From: Cristatella mucedo
Lineage: Eukaryota; Bryozoa; Phylactolaemata; Cristatellidae
NCBI GenBank assembly: GCA_009760855.2
Contig: WPIO01000005.1
Coordinates: 5,070,001 to 5,134,000, forward strand
Length of the DNA: 64,000 bases
Reading direction: 5' to 3'
Under the pieces are notes generated by a model. The model saw only the letters and a list, made by a program, of their open reading frames with translations. It was not told the DNA's origin and did no database searches. Both the position numbers and the translations under genes were made by a program. Of this stretch, positions 22,849 through 35,046 are shown in pieces. Position 1 is the stretch's first letter. Each line of letters begins with the position of its first letter.

Positions 22849-23059
22849 TCCCTCCCCCCATAGAAAATAGATTTCTTAGTCCGCGAGCTTGGCTGGGAAG
22901 GGGCGGCCCTCACGACTGAAAATTGTGTAGCCATTGGCTCCCCCCCTCTCCTCTCCTGCCTGCTGGGGCGGTGCCCTGTCCACCGGTTTGTCGTTCGGGC
23001 TCTGTCAGGATTGTGGTCTGAGTATATGCAGGCCGGTACCGCTCCCTCCTTAAACAGCT

Positions 23060-23330
23060 GTCGGGAGCATCACCGGTGGTGCATAGCTGTGGTCCGCTTG
23101 TGGTGTGGTTTGGACAGGCCGGTAACCACAGTCAGATGGTGGACTCACCATCGGGGTCGGCCAAAACAGCCGTGGGCGAGTAGGGAGATTCAGTGGGGAG
23201 AGAGGGGCGAGTGAAGTCGTGCTCCCTCTGCTCTGTAGTAGAATAAACTGTTGGTGTTGGTTCCGTGCTGGCGTTCTTCGTGCAAGGCGTTCTTCGTGCA
23301 AGGCGCATCGAAGCACAAGGATATTAACTT
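23060..23330 (+). mobile_element. LTR-like fragment related to 29241-29830
   Basis: The stretch carries tggtgcatagctgtggtccg and gagaggggcgagtgaagtcg, then a poly(A)-signal region with agaataaactgttggtgtt. All have counterparts on the opposite strand near 29430-29690. A short direct repeat (gcgttcttcgtgcaag) lies at 23272-23300. Confidence 0.5.
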
Positions 23331-23499
23331 AAACGTTAAAGAGTTCCGACCGGCATGAATGGGATGCAGGCTACGTGAAAGCCTTGTTGCAGGAGGCGCA
23401 CGTGTCAGCTCTGCCCCTCGCGAGCAGCCTGTCATAGGTGCTGCCCACCTTTAGGCAAGGCTGGGGGCACCGCTCCCACTGTCAGACGGTTCTCGCAGG

Positions 23500-23890
23500 T
23501 CACCTCCGAGCAAGCCTCGAGGGCCGGTCTCGTGCACTCGTCGCCGGCCGATCACGCCCTGCAAAAAAAACACTCGGGCTCATTATTATGGCCTCGCCGC
23601 TCTCGGAGTTCCACTCCGCCGAGTCGATCTCGCGGTTGTGCTGCTCTGCGCTCTGCACCGAGACGCTCTCGCGGGTGCTCTTCGCCGCCGCAACGCTCTC
23701 GCTGCTGCGCTCGTGGGCAGCCTGCACCTCGTCGCGGGCCACTATCGCCTTGCCGCTGCCAACAATCTTGCGTTGCTCCTCTGTACTCTGCTCCGAGTCA
23801 CTTGTGCTGGTGCTCTCCACCACCAACGAGCTCTCGCCGCTGCGTTACGCGGCCGAGACGTCGCTCTCACAGGCGCTCTTCGCCGCCGAG
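23500..23890 (-). pseudogene. Gag-like or low-complexity ORF of a retrotransposon (tentative)
   Basis: A 108-codon frame is rich in Ser, Glu, Ala and Arg (STSDSEQSTEEQRKIVGS, VQAAHERSSESVAAAKST) with loose internal repeats. It lies 5' of the minus-strand 3' LTR at 22572 and could be gag remains. The plus-strand frames here are its shadows. No zinc knuckle or protease is seen. Confidence 0.3.
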
Positions 23891-23892
23891 AT

Positions 23893-24022
23893 CATGTTGT
23901 TTGTTTATCAAGCATGATATTACTCACCATTAAATTGCATTTCCATTTGCAGCAAATGTAAACCGCCTAGAGAGAGATTGAGTTCTCTGAGGGCGCTTTA
24001 TCAAGTGCATTATTATTATTAT
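23893..24022 (+). mobile_element. L2-like LINE family A, 3' tail only
   Basis: The segment runs from the last part of the 3' UTR (tgtttatcaagcatgatatt) through gcagcaaatgtaaaccgcct to gggcgctttatcaagtgcat and (ATT)n. Confidence 0.8.
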
Positions 24023-24689
24023 TCCATCGACACGTGTACCGTAGCGAACAACTGAGCGCTCAGAATATCAGGTACCACTCAGTTTCTTCTTGCAAAGCAT
24101 TCATTATGGCATAGATTGCTAGGCCTTTTATTTGATAGTGGAATTGTACCCAGGCTAGGTTCGGTTGGCTGGGACCGAACGGCTGTAATGAGGGTCACCG
24201 GCTAGGCCGGGGTCGGACCTACGGCATGGCTGAATGTGTGCTCGTGACGCGAGGTCACCGGGGCTCTTGGGTAGGAGAAGTTGGCCAAGTAAGTCGTGGT
24301 GTTGGAGGCTCTCGGTCTCGCCGAGTTTGCACCTGGATTCGTGCAGGCGTGCTCCAGCGATGCTGCCACGTACGCAAGGGAACGAGTACCCAAGGCCCGA
24401 GCGGAGCTGGATAGCTCGCTCGTTGTTGACTTGTATATTCCTCGTTCTCCGTGTAGCTTGTTCGTGACCCCTCCCCCCGTGTGTTGGCGTCTTTCGGTGG
24501 AAGCTCGCGACTGTGGGAGTTGTCGACTCGGACTAGCCAAGCAGTTACTCAGCCAGCCGGGTTTTGGACGGCGTACGCTCGTACTGTTGGATTCGGAGTC
24601 GGTACAACGACAGGACTGCAGAAGCCGACTGACCCCAACTAACACGTTTGTTCGCGCTTGCTGCGTTGTCTAGCGCCCCCATTGTGGTT

Positions 24690-25060
24690 TTTGTTTATGT
24701 AGACCGCAGTCGGTGACAGCGCCTAAATGTTGTTATCTGCCAGTACTAGGCTGGGTGGCCCTCCCGGCCACCGGTTAGGCAATCGGAGCGCAGCTAGGCG
24801 TTGGCAACGGCGCCAACGAATGAGAGCGAAGCGTTCTGGTACCGCAGAGGACAGAAGCGGGCGACGTTTGCGGCGGGCAGTAGTGCTTCCGCCGGCTGTG
24901 AGTGTGGAGGAAATAAACTGGTGGATGTGTTCCTCGTTGGCTAGCGTGCTGTGCCGCTCGCGACGACAAATTAGACTACACCCGTAGTGTACTGTGTATA
25001 GGACCCTCCCTGTAGACTTGTTTAGTTCCCCTGTTGTTGTTGGCGCATGCGTTATTATAA
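24690..25060 (+). mobile_element. LTR-like repeat, plus copy of an inverted pair
   Basis: The unit contains tgttgttatctgccagtact, ggagcgcagctaggcgttgg, gtaccgcagaggacagaagc and ggaaataaactggtg with its poly(A) signal. These align with the reverse complement of 29829-30117 in the same order. Homology starts before the TG, at gtggtttttgtttatg, and this copy has about 30 extra bases there. The left end is therefore uncertain. Confidence 0.6.
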
Positions 25061-25300
25061 AGAGGTTTACCCGGACGGCCGCTAGTCTTACCCTAGCTAG
25101 GTGGCATGGCGAGCGGCAGCGTGGCCAGAGTATGGCGGGGCTTGGCGGGAATTAGCCTTTGACCCCTGGAACTCGGTTACAGAATTATTTCCGGGCTATC
25201 TTAACGAGTCGTCCTTTGTTGCTACAGCGGGTTGTGAAACCGGCATTCTGTTTGTATTTATAGCTTTATAATTAATGGCTAATGAATTGATTTTCTATCA

Positions 25301-25620
25301 TATGTCGAGCCTAGGTTTTAGTGAGTTGAGTGACTCGCACACTTTGACGACAAGAAAAAAGCGCCAGTACGAGTAAAGGATCAAGAAAGCAGCGAAAGCC
25401 GAAGGGTAATTACCAACTCAGACTGGCGGAGTCAAGAGCAACTTGCACAGTTAGTGGCAGGCATTCTTAAAAGACTTGAGAAAATCGAGGCAAGTACACA
25501 CCGCCGACCCGGTGCACTTAGATCAGCATCTACAAATCTCTCAATTCGCTCATCGAACAACGGGGCTCTCCACGATGGGAGCAACGGTTCTGTCATGGCA
25601 GGGACTGCGCTCTGTTGAGG
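25301..25620 (+). pseudogene. Possible gag remnant downstream of the LTR-like repeat
   Basis: A frame starting MSSLGFSELSDSHTL stops at 25375. A shifted frame continues through a basic stretch to SDWRSQEQLAQLVAGILKRL and EKIEAST. The coiled-coil-like start and the position after a plus-strand LTR suggest gag, but no domain is diagnostic. Confidence 0.35.
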
Positions 25621-25904
25621 TTTATGAAGCAAGGTCTATCTCCAATTGATCATTTATTAAGAGTCACAAAACTCTGAGAGCTGCACTAGTTATGTGATTC
25701 TTTTCTAAATTACCAGGAGCAAGTTTATCTAGCCAGATACAAGAAAGTTCCACGAAGAATCAATTGGTGAAATGATTCCTCTTGCGAGGGCAATTGTCTG
25801 ACTCTTTCAGAGTGCCGCGGAATTCCATCTAAGCTTGATCACTGACAGCTCTTCTTGGCTGGCAGCAAACAATTCTCGAATTGAATAACAGTTATAAAAT
25901 AATT

Positions 25905-26930
25905 ACTGCAAAGCGTATGCTTTCTGTCCTCAGAGAGCTAAATCACTTTCTAGAACCTTATATATGCTGTAAAGGAAGCACATCAATTGGTTAGTGATAA
26001 CATGAGCCATGTCAGCATGAATAAGCACAAAAAGGACAATTCATATTGACCCCGTCACATGTTGCGAGGAACAGATGCGTTTTTAACATCTTTAGCATTT
26101 TCTCAATTCAGGGAACGTCGTTAGATCATCCGGAGGTGAGCTCCAGCTTTGGAAGCCCAGGAACTGAAAAGGATTTGAACTGGTTTGAGGTGTAGCTAAA
26201 CGATTTGTGTCGGACGAGCAGGTAATACGATGCTTAGCCTGATTAGAAAGAATTTCGAATTAATAGGCTCGAGCTAGAGAATGAAGGGACTGAAAAGTGA
26301 GGGTTCTGACCTTGAAGTTGATGCAGTGCTTAATGAAACCAGCGTAGGTCGGCGCGAAGTGTGATCTATGCCTCAACTGTGCTGCTCATGACATATAAGC
26401 CGGGCAGCGACGTTGAGCACCAACTGAAAGCTCCTTATTGCATAAGTTAGAAGACCTGGGAGTGGTGAGTTACAGAAGTCGAGACGTGGTGTAACCAATG
26501 CATGCAATGTATCTCCATCTTTAATTCCACAAAGCCGCAAGGAGTAAGTGGGTGTTAACATTTTTTTATAGAAAACTGAAAGCCTAATCCACTTTTGGTG
26601 CACATACGGTAGCCAGAGGACTTCATCTCACGAAACCAAGAGATTGTGAGAAGCACAGCTGAATCCAGTGGCAGTCGAGGAAGTGAGTAACCTGAAAATA
26701 GCAGCTCGGACAGCTGCAAATGAGTATTGGCAGCAGGAGAGCCGATGTCATTGGATGTGATATCCCTGTTCAAGCAGGTCAAACTATTTGCAATGCTATA
26801 TAGCTGAAAGCCGGTAACTTTGATTTGCTGAGCTAATGTATTGATCACATTGAAACAGGACTTCCGGATTTCGTGCAAATGCACAAGGGGAATAAGCTGG
26901 CCAAGTCCGTATGAGGGTTAGGTTTCTTAA
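25905..26930 (-). mobile_element. Diverged L2-like LINE family A copy with nested family B insert
   Basis: From 25905 the family A 3' UTR and RT C-terminus can be followed on minus to about 26505. The sequence is interrupted at 26508-26750 and resumes at 26752 with the upstream RT segment (atgtgatatccctgttcaag). It is old and full of stops. Confidence 0.65.
26508..26750 (-). mobile_element. LINE family B 3' end nested in family A
   Basis: The family B terminus (gcaatgtatctccatcttta..) through tcatctcacgaaaccaagag and the region beyond it lie inside the diverged family A copy. Family B was therefore active after that copy arrived. Confidence 0.65.
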
Positions 26931-26934
26931 TGTA

Positions 26935-28400
26935 ATAATAATAAGAATAATAATACACTTGATAAAGAACTCAGAGAACTCATTCTTATTCTAGGTGCTT
27001 TATATTTGCTGCAAAGGAAACACGATCGAATGTTGAGTTGTATCATGCTTGATAAACAACATGGATAACATGGTTAGGGATGACGTGCACAAGGTCAGCA
27101 TGCAAGTGTGGTTAGTGGCAGCATGCAACAGTGTCAGCACGCATTAGCCCATAAAAGACGATTCACAGGGATCCACTAAATGCTGCCGTAAATAGATGCG
27201 TTTTCAATTTCTTTTTAAATGCGGTCAAGTCAGGGGACGTCGCGACGAAAGTCGGGAGTGAGTTTCAAGCTTTGGGAGCGTACGAACTAAAGGCAAGGTC
27301 TCCAAAGGATTTGAGGTTTGTACGAGGTATTGGTAAACCGTTAGATTCCGAAAAGCGGGTTGTGCGATGCTGAGCCCGGTGGGGGAGCAGATCTGATAGG
27401 TAGGCTGTGGCCAAATAATGAAGGGACCTAAAAGTGAGTGACACAACCTGGAAGTCGATGCATTGCTTGACTGGGAGCCGATGCAGGTCGGCGAGAAGTG
27501 GTGTGATGTGGCAACTGCGACACTCACGAGAGACAAGCCTAGCGGCAGGGTTTTGCACCAGCTGTAAGCGCCTGAGTGCATAGGCCAGTAGACCAGCAAG
27601 CAGTGAGTTGCAGAAGTCAAGATGGTACGTCACAAATGCATGCAAATGCACAAACTTAGATGTGGTATCCCTGTCTAAACAAGCCCGAATTTTAGCAATG
27701 CAATGTAGCTGGACGTCGGCAGACTTGATTGGGGTGCTGATGTGGTTTCTGAGTACATTTCTGAGTAAAAATAGTTTTGCTATTAATTAGTAAGTTGGTT
27801 TTCATTATCATTTATTTTAATAATAATAATATTAATACACGTAACATGAGAGGTGAAAGGGCGATCAGAGCGCCGATGCAGCTGTGTGCAGATACAGTCT
27901 GTATAAAAATGAAGCCTGGGTTGCGCCTGGCAATCCCGTTGGCAAGAGGGAGGGTACGAATTGTGCAAAGAAATTTATCTAGAACAGATCCTTAGGGTAT
28001 CTCACACACTTTGAAGGCTCTTTGTATGATTATTGTCTATTCAACATCAGTGCTCTGAAGTCTCCTACTGAGATAGCATCTCAATCGTTGCAGTGCAGTA
28101 CCAATGATGCCCTGGCAAGATGAATGTACAAGACGAGCTTAGGATCACTAGCATCGAACGTTAACAAAAGATGTATCCCTATAATGCTGATTATGTGGAG
28201 TAATTAGCTTCAAAATCTGACCGGGTACTTGCTAGGTGTGAAGCTTTGATATGCAATTTTAGCTGATCTGCAAGTACTCTTTCCATTGTCTTCGATTGGA
28301 AGGGTGAACTGTGTTTAAGTTGCTTAAGCTATTATTCAAAATGGGCTTGGCCAGTATATCTCCTGTAGCAGCTGCTTGAATTCCAAGTGCCCTGTTTGAA
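26935..28400 (-). mobile_element. L2-like LINE family A copy
   Basis: Starting from the (AAT)n tail, the minus strand holds the 3' UTR and the RT C-terminus (HAFVTYHLDFCNSLLAGL, RRLQLVQNPAARLV, SLTFRSLHYLATAYLSDLL). Further up, a degraded RT core parallels 60540-61320. Stops and frameshifts are present. Confidence 0.8.
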
Positions 28401-28444
28401 AGCGAATTTTCACAATGCGATCACATTAACTCACTCAATAGTCA

Positions 28445-29010
28445 TGTCTGCCTACTTTCAGATACATAACGTTGCTAAAATTTGAGCTCACTTAGACAGG
28501 AATACCACATCCAAATTGGTCTACACATTTTTTTTACATCTGTCTTGACTTCTGTAATTCACTCCTCGTCAAGTCTTGCTGTAGTTACAAGGGGCTTTAA
28601 GTGCAAAAATTTGCAGTTGCGCTTGTCTTTCAAGAACATCGTCACGTTACTCTCACCAATTTTCGCTGGCTCCCCATCTGTCAGCGAATATAATTCAAGG
28701 TTTTCTCACTACATTTAAGGTCTCTTCATTCTTATGATCCAGCCGTCCCATGTGAACTACTTCCCAAAGATGCTACGTATAGTACGACTAACTCTTCTGA
28801 CTTAAGTCATTTAGCTGTGCACGTCACCCTGACTTGACGATGTACAAAAAGAAGCCAAAAACGCACATGTTGCTCACAGTATGTTCTGGGTCCGTGTGAA
28901 TTGTCTTTTGTGTGCTTACGAGTGTTAACAGTGAATGTTATCACTAACCACATTGACATGCTTTCTTTACAGCATATGTAAAGTGCACAAAAAGAGAGAC
29001 ACGTTTAAAG
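28445..29010 (+). mobile_element. Diverged L2-like LINE family A 3' fragment
   Basis: The RT C-terminal region can be followed from cagatacataacgttgctaa through a decayed NSLL..QLVQN area to a 3' UTR ending cagcatatgtaaagtgcaca. Confidence 0.6.
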
Positions 29011-29240
29011 TGTATCTGTTTGTTGTGTGAGCGTAGCGCGTAAGAAATTACACGCCTATGGACATCTAGATGCTTATCGCTTCGGGCTGCTGGGTCTCAC
29101 GCACCGGCAGCGGCGTTAGATACGTCGTCGGCCAGTAACCTGCATGTTAGTAATGATCGTGCGCACCTATTATCGCTTTTGATGGTAGTTCAAATGCATT
29201 CCTAGATGTTACTGTTTTGCTTAGATTCATGAATTACGCA

Positions 29241-29828
29241 TTAACAAAAGAAAAGCACCATGGAGTCGTCTCGGTGGCCCATGCGCCAGCTTAGACGCCT
29301 TTCGTCTGGCGGGAACTTCGAGCTGAGAGCCTGCTCGTTTGGTATTCCTAGCATCGCCTCTGTCGTTTGGTTCACGTATAGCACTTGGTTCACACACAGC
29401 ACAGAACGCAAGCCGATGAACAATACAACCGTTTATTCTCCGACGCACGGAGCCAAGGGACGAACGACTCATTTCAGCCCCTCTCCCACTGGAGTCCCAC
29501 TCCTCGACCGCAGCTGTGCACCGGCAGACGCCGATGATTAATCGTAGGTGGACCGCAGCTGTGCACTGGCCAATCCTGATGGTAAATCCAACATCTGTTC
29601 TCCAGTTGGTTAGCAGGAGAAACAATACCGGCACCTGTCTATGCCACATCAGAAACAGACCACAGCTGTACATCGGCCCGTCCCGATGATGTTCCCAACC
29701 ACTGTTCACCAGAGGATTAGCAGGAAGAACAACCCGCATGCATATCTTCAAACTGCAGTCTCGAACCGTTCTGCACTTTCCACCACAAGTGTCACTGTGA
29801 ATCTCTCTAACTTAGGGGTCATCAGGCG
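29241..29828 (-). mobile_element. LTR-like region with repeated CAGCTG-containing modules
   Basis: Three copies of a module (plus-strand gaccgcagctgtgca at 29506 and 29551, gaccacagctgtaca at 29658) are each followed by a short ggc..ccgatgat-like end. A poly(A)-signal area (minus gagaataaacggttgtatt) lies near 29430. The counterpart on the opposite strand is at 23060-23330. Confidence 0.5.
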
Positions 29829-30117
29829 TGTTACAACTCCGGCAGCCAATCTTGTAGTTTGGTTGCCGTCGTGCACTGCACAAAAACACCAGCCAACGAG
29901 CAACAGCACCAGTTTATTCGACCACGCACCGAGCCGGCGGAAGAGCCACTGCCCTCCCGCAGACGTTCGTCCGATTCTGTCGTCTGCGGTACTGGAATGC
30001 TGCTCTCTGATTCGTTAGCGTTGTTGCTAACGCCTAGCTGCGCTCTGATAGGCTAGTCGGTGGTCTGAGAGTCCTCCAGCCTAGTACTGGCAGATAACAA
30101 CATAAACAAAACTACAA
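29829..30117 (-). mobile_element. LTR-like repeat, minus copy of an inverted pair
   Basis: On the minus strand it reads TGTTGTTATCTGCCAGTAC ... GGAGTTGTAACA from 30102 to 29829, with TG..CA ends. Homology to 24690-25060 continues beyond the TG to about 30117. No matching 5 bp duplication is seen at its edges. Confidence 0.6.
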
Positions 30118-33100
30118 ATCTTAAGGCTTGTCATTGGAATCCTTCATTGAATGTAAAATTAACCACTAGTAATAACCAACCTTACATCTGAAATGGTCTC
30201 GACATGCTCGCCTTGACTGAAACCTTGCTAAAATCAGTAAACTGCCCGATTATTAAAGACTATACCGACTGGTTTTTCGTTCTTTCAGATCCTGAGATCA
30301 AGCTAAAGTTGGAGTTGCTATTATCGTACACTAGAAGTTCGACTTCAAGCCATTTGCAGTACCCTTCTAGCAGTCTTTCGATTCTATTGCCTTGATTTCA
30401 CCCGACAACAGGCTAACGATGGTGGCATTAGTCTATCGCCCACCATGTACCAAGTCCTTCTTTATCTTAGACTTCTCCGATCTCATCTTGATTCTGAATA
30501 CAATAAATAGATCCTTCCTCGTTATGGGTGATTACAGCATTCACTTTGATAACTTATCAGATGCCTCCAGAACTAAATTTTGTGCATCGACTGACTCATT
30601 GTCTCTCATGGCTCATGTGCATGGCCCCACTCACATCAAGGGTCACATAGTCGACTAAATTTGTTCACACAACTGCACGTTATCACCAATTATTACCAAA
30701 TCCTGCTTATCTGACCACTAGCAGATCTCATTCATTCAGTCTACAATGTATGCCCTCCTTTTCAACTAAAATCACTAGTGAATCACGAAACCTCAAAAAC
30801 GTTGGCTTCGATGCTTTCCATGTGAGAATTTGTGCATCACCTCTGCTGGTCAGTCCCCCTTCCGACTCATCATTATTTGTTGATTGCTACGACACGACAC
30901 TAGCTGACATCTTGACGAGTATTCGCCTCTGACTAGATGTACTGTGCTCCCTCGCCAAGACGGCCTGGGGTTTACCATAGACATTAAACTAGCTAGGTTT
31001 TCTAAGCCCAAACTTGAAAAAGCATACACAAGATCGGGACTGAATTTCCACCGACAAAAGCCAAAGCTAGCTTCAATAAAAAAATTGTCGAATCATAGAT
31101 GGACAATCCAAAAATCCTGATGTCGACGATCAACCATATCCTCAACCACTCCCACGTTTGCTCTTTACCTAATGATCCCTGTGATGTTCTCGCTGATCGT
31201 ATCTGTAGCTTCTTTGTCCAGAAGATAGACAAGATCAGAGAGTTCATCCCTACGATAGAAGCACCCCCATTGAATCATATCTCAATTCCATGCAGCTCCT
31301 CAATGCCTACATTCAAGGAGCTCGCTAGTGACCTCGTCCTAAAGTTCATATCCCAATCAAAGAAGACAACAGTGTCCTGTTTCTACGATGCATTAATCTG
31401 CTGCTGCCATGCATAACTAACATCATTAATGTCATTAGACTCAGGTCATGTCCCAGCAATTCTCAAAAACTCAAAAGGCTGTAGTCAGGGCCCTACTCAA
31501 TGAAGCAACACTAGACCAAGAGAGCTTGATCAACTTCTACCCAGTCTCCCTTCTAACGTTTCTATCAAAGATACTGGAACGAGTCGTGGCAGATCAGCTG
31601 AACTCATATATTGAAGCTTCAAACTTTCCTGGTAAGTTCCAGTCTGGTTTTAGACCTAATCACTTCACAGAGTCAGCTTGTTTCGAGTGTACAACGACCT
31701 AAGTATGAATGCAGACATGGGTAGAATACCTCTGCTTGTTTTGCTCGATCTTTCGGCCGCTTTTGATACTATCGGTCACCAAGTCTTTGAGCGCCTCTCA
31801 TCTCGCCTGGGCAACACTGGCACTGCAATGCAATGTTTCAGATCTTATCTCAGTGGGAGATTCCAAAGTATTGATGTGAAAGGACAAAGATAATCCGAGA
31901 AACCTCTGAAATATCGTGTACCTCAAGGCTCCTTGCTTGATCCAGTTCGTTTTATGGTTTAGCTCTCTCTTGCCGATGTGATAGCCAAGCACAATCTAGG
32001 CTTTCACTTCTATGCGGATGACATTCAGTTGTACTTTTGGTTTGATCCCTCGCAGTCCTACAAACCGTCAAATTCTCTCAACTCCCTTGCTGCATGTATT
32101 GATGGCATCCACATATGGATGACAGTAAACTTTCTGAAATTGAGTGGGGATAAAACCAACTTACTAGTTATGGGGAAACCAAGTGTGATGTGGAAATTGG
32201 AAAGGCTAACGCTCAAAATAGGCTCTGCCAGCATATCTCCTGTTGAATGTGTGCGAAATCTCGGTGCATGTTCCAAAGTGACCTTTCATTAGACGACCAC
32301 GTCAGCTCCGCAATCAAGTCTGCCTAATTTAAGCTACATAACATGCTGAAATCCGGGCTTTTTTAGACAGGGATACCACATTTAAGTTGGTTCATGCATT
32401 TGTGACATCCCGTCTTGACTTCTGTAACTCACTGCTTGCTGATCTATCGGCCTGTGCAATCTGGCCCTTACAGCTGGTGCAAAACTCTGCAGCTAGTCTT
32501 GTCTGTCGTGAGCCTTGCAGTTCCCATACCCCACCACTTCCTGCTGACCTGCACTGCCTCCCAGTCAAGCAACGCATTGACTTCGAGGTTGATTTGCTCA
32601 CTGTAGTGTTCCTTCATTCTTTGGTTCCTGCCTACCTATCAGATCTACTCCCCCCTCCCGCTAGGCTAACGTACCACTCGCATTTTGAAATCTTATCGTT
32701 TTCCAAGACCTCATACAAACCTGAAATCCTTTGGAGACCGTGCCTTTAGTTCGAATGCTCCCAAAGCCTGGAACTCACTCCCGACTTCTGTCATGACATC
32801 CCTAAACCTGACCGCATTTATAAAGAAATTAAAAACTCACCTATTTATGACAGCATTTAGTGACTCGTCCTTTATGTGCTTATGCGTGTTGGCATTGTGC
32901 ATGGTGCCACTAACCACACTTGTATGCTGACACTGTGCATGTCACCCCTAACCATACAATTCATGTTGTTTATTGAGCATGCTACCAACAATCATTCGAT
33001 CGTGTTTCTTTCGCAGCAAACGTAAAGCACCTAGGAAGAGACTGGGTTCTGTGAGGGCACCTTATCAAGTGTGTTATTACTATTAAGCTCTCTGAGGGCA

Positions 33101-33125
33101 ATATACAAATGCCTTATTATTATTA
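30115..33125 (+). mobile_element. L2-like LINE family A, long copy with endonuclease and RT, decayed
   Basis: The best copy of the family is truncated at its 5' end. The endonuclease region shows LALTETLL (30206), VALVYRPP (30424), a GDYSIHFDN motif where GDFNIH is usual, and THIKGHIVD (30630). The RT region shows FYPVSLLTFLSKILERVVAD (31528), FQSGFRPNHFTES, LLVLLDLSAAFDTI (31735) and the catalytic FYADDIQLY (32009). The C-terminal HAFVTSRLDFCNSLLADL block begins at 32393, followed by the 3' UTR and ATT-rich tail. Frameshifts and stops separate the blocks, so it is not active. Confidence 0.9.
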
Positions 33126-33829
33126 TTAAGTTATCTGGTCTAGTGCTGCCATTTCAATGAGTTTTCCACCAACAACCTTTCTGTATGAAGTGGAGATATG
33201 AATCGAGACTATGACTTATTTATTAAGAGGCATTAATAGTTGTGCAGGGCAGCAGCAAAACCAAATACAAATCCACGAAGTCCATCAGAGGCATTCCCAT
33301 CGGATGAACTCCGATTATGCGTATCTAATTGATAAGGAAGCTAGCGAATTTATTTTCTAGTTAGTCATAAAGATCACGAGGTAAGGTGCTGCCCTGGTAG
33401 CCAAATGTAAGGTTGAGATTAATGGTCGACGTCAGCTTTTTTGTATTGCGCATCTGAGATTTGACTATGCTTTTTTTTTTATAAACGCTAGACCTGGCCT
33501 TAGCTATGATGGATTAGTATGATCTACAATAGTCCTCGCCTGCCATTCGATGATGTCAGTCAGTCCTGCTCTTCTGTACGCTTTCTGAAGCTTGCCTTTA
33601 GAATTAATTGAATGATGATAAAACAACTGGGAAAACTAATATCATTTACAAACTGGAAAGCCGCCGGCCAACATGGGTCTGGGCAGCATATATCTGTAGC
33701 CTCCTCAGAGCATCTGGGCGTCCAGTTTCAAAACGACGTTTCACTGGCAGATCGCATCAGCTTCCCAGGCAATTCTGCCTACATTCAGCCACGTAAGATG
33801 GCTAAAGCTAAGGTTAGATCACGTCACCA

Positions 33830-34400
33830 CAGTTAAGCAGGTTCATGCAATCCTATATTTAGCCCTGACATCCGTAATTTACTACTTGCAGTTCTTCCGG
33901 TGTACGCTGGAAGACGCTTGCAGTTGAAATAAAATTTTACAGCTACGCTTGTCTGTCATGACTTCTCAACTGCATATTAAGTCATTTCTCATCAACCTGC
34001 ATTGGCTATCCATGAAGCAGCAGTCAACGCCGAGGTTCTATCAATCACTTTCCCCCCATTCTTTTGCTCGGGCATACCTATATACAACTCACATTCCTCA
34101 GGCTTCACATTGTAGCACCTGCTTTTCTGACTACCGGCTGCTTAGCTATGCCTGTAATCAAACTCAAATCTTTTCGAGGACATTAATTCGGTTCGTATGC
34201 TCCCAAAGCCAGAAACTCAGTAACAACTGAACTTATGGATGCTTATCTAAATATGATATTAGTGTACTTTGAGTGCCTGTCTAAACATTATACCTTGCCT
34301 GTCATTAATATTTGATACTACTTGTCTTGCAGCAAGTCGTTAAGCTCCTGGATAAAGATTTAGTTCTCTTGGGGTTGCTATGCACAATGCTTACAATTAT

Positions 34401-34431
<31 letters not shown>

Positions 34432-34440
34432 CAATATTAT
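33830..34440 (+). mobile_element. Old L2-like LINE 3' fragment
   Basis: A strongly diverged RT C-terminus (tacagctacgcttgtctgtc, ctgcattggctatccatgaa) ends in a long ATT run at 34402-34431. Confidence 0.55.
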
Positions 34441-34603
34441 CACATTTCCGGCTACTTTCTACATGCTGATATAGTGGTAATTCATAGCAAAAAAAGAGGA
34501 TAAATGGTAATTTTATTGCTACATTCTTGCCTATTCCTTTGATTGACAGGTCAACTTTTCTGAGCCAAAACATGATGCACTGAATGACTCAGGTATGTAC
34601 TAA

Positions 34604-34609
34604 TTTATT
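34604..34609 (-). terminator. Candidate poly(A) signal of the cadherin gene
   Basis: AATAAA on the minus strand lies about 215 nt downstream of the cadherin stop codon. It is followed by a mixed AT-rich stretch, and it is the nearest canonical signal after the stop. Confidence 0.4.
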
Positions 34610-34823
34610 ATTATCAGAAGCACACTGCATATACTTTGAGCACCACATGCTATGCTGATTGAAATGTACCCTTTTTCATGTACGTGTTGGTCGTGGTACT
34701 TGGCCACAGCATGCAAGACAGCAACAAAGTCAAAAATTGGTCAAATGCTCAAATTGACCTGAAGGATAACCATAGCATCACAGTTGAAGTAGAAACATAT
34801 AATCAGCTTGGGACCTGCTGGAG

Positions 34824-35046
34824 TTAAGCGAATGTAATCATCTGCTCCTGTTCTTCCTCTTCCTGGATGTCGTGCTCCCTCGAGCTTCCGAAAGAGTGCT
34901 GAACAGTAGTGTTAGAATGAGCACCACCAAAAGCAGCAGCTGCGGCTGCACCTTCTGAGTAGTTCTCTCTGTAACCATCCTCATAGTAGTGCTGTTGAAA
35001 CAGCTCATCCTGTTTTGCATTGGCAACTGCTGCATGCCCTTCATGC
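34824..35046 (-). CDS. Cadherin terminal exon, cytoplasmic tail and stop
   Basis: 223 nt: one base completes AGG (Arg), then 73 codons and a TAA stop at 34824-34826. It contains DELFQQHYYEDGYRENYSEG, a six-Ala run, QHSFGSS and an acidic end EEEEQEQMITFA. The Tyr/Asp/Glu-rich segment might bind a catenin-like or clathrin-adaptor partner, but no established consensus is matched. Confidence 0.8.

Noticed and set aside
23438-23961. Plus-strand Arg/Ser/Ala-rich ORFs of 107-159 codons
   Set aside because: They overlap in three frames within a GC-rich low-complexity stretch, opposite a more plausible minus-strand gag-like frame, and run into a LINE tail.
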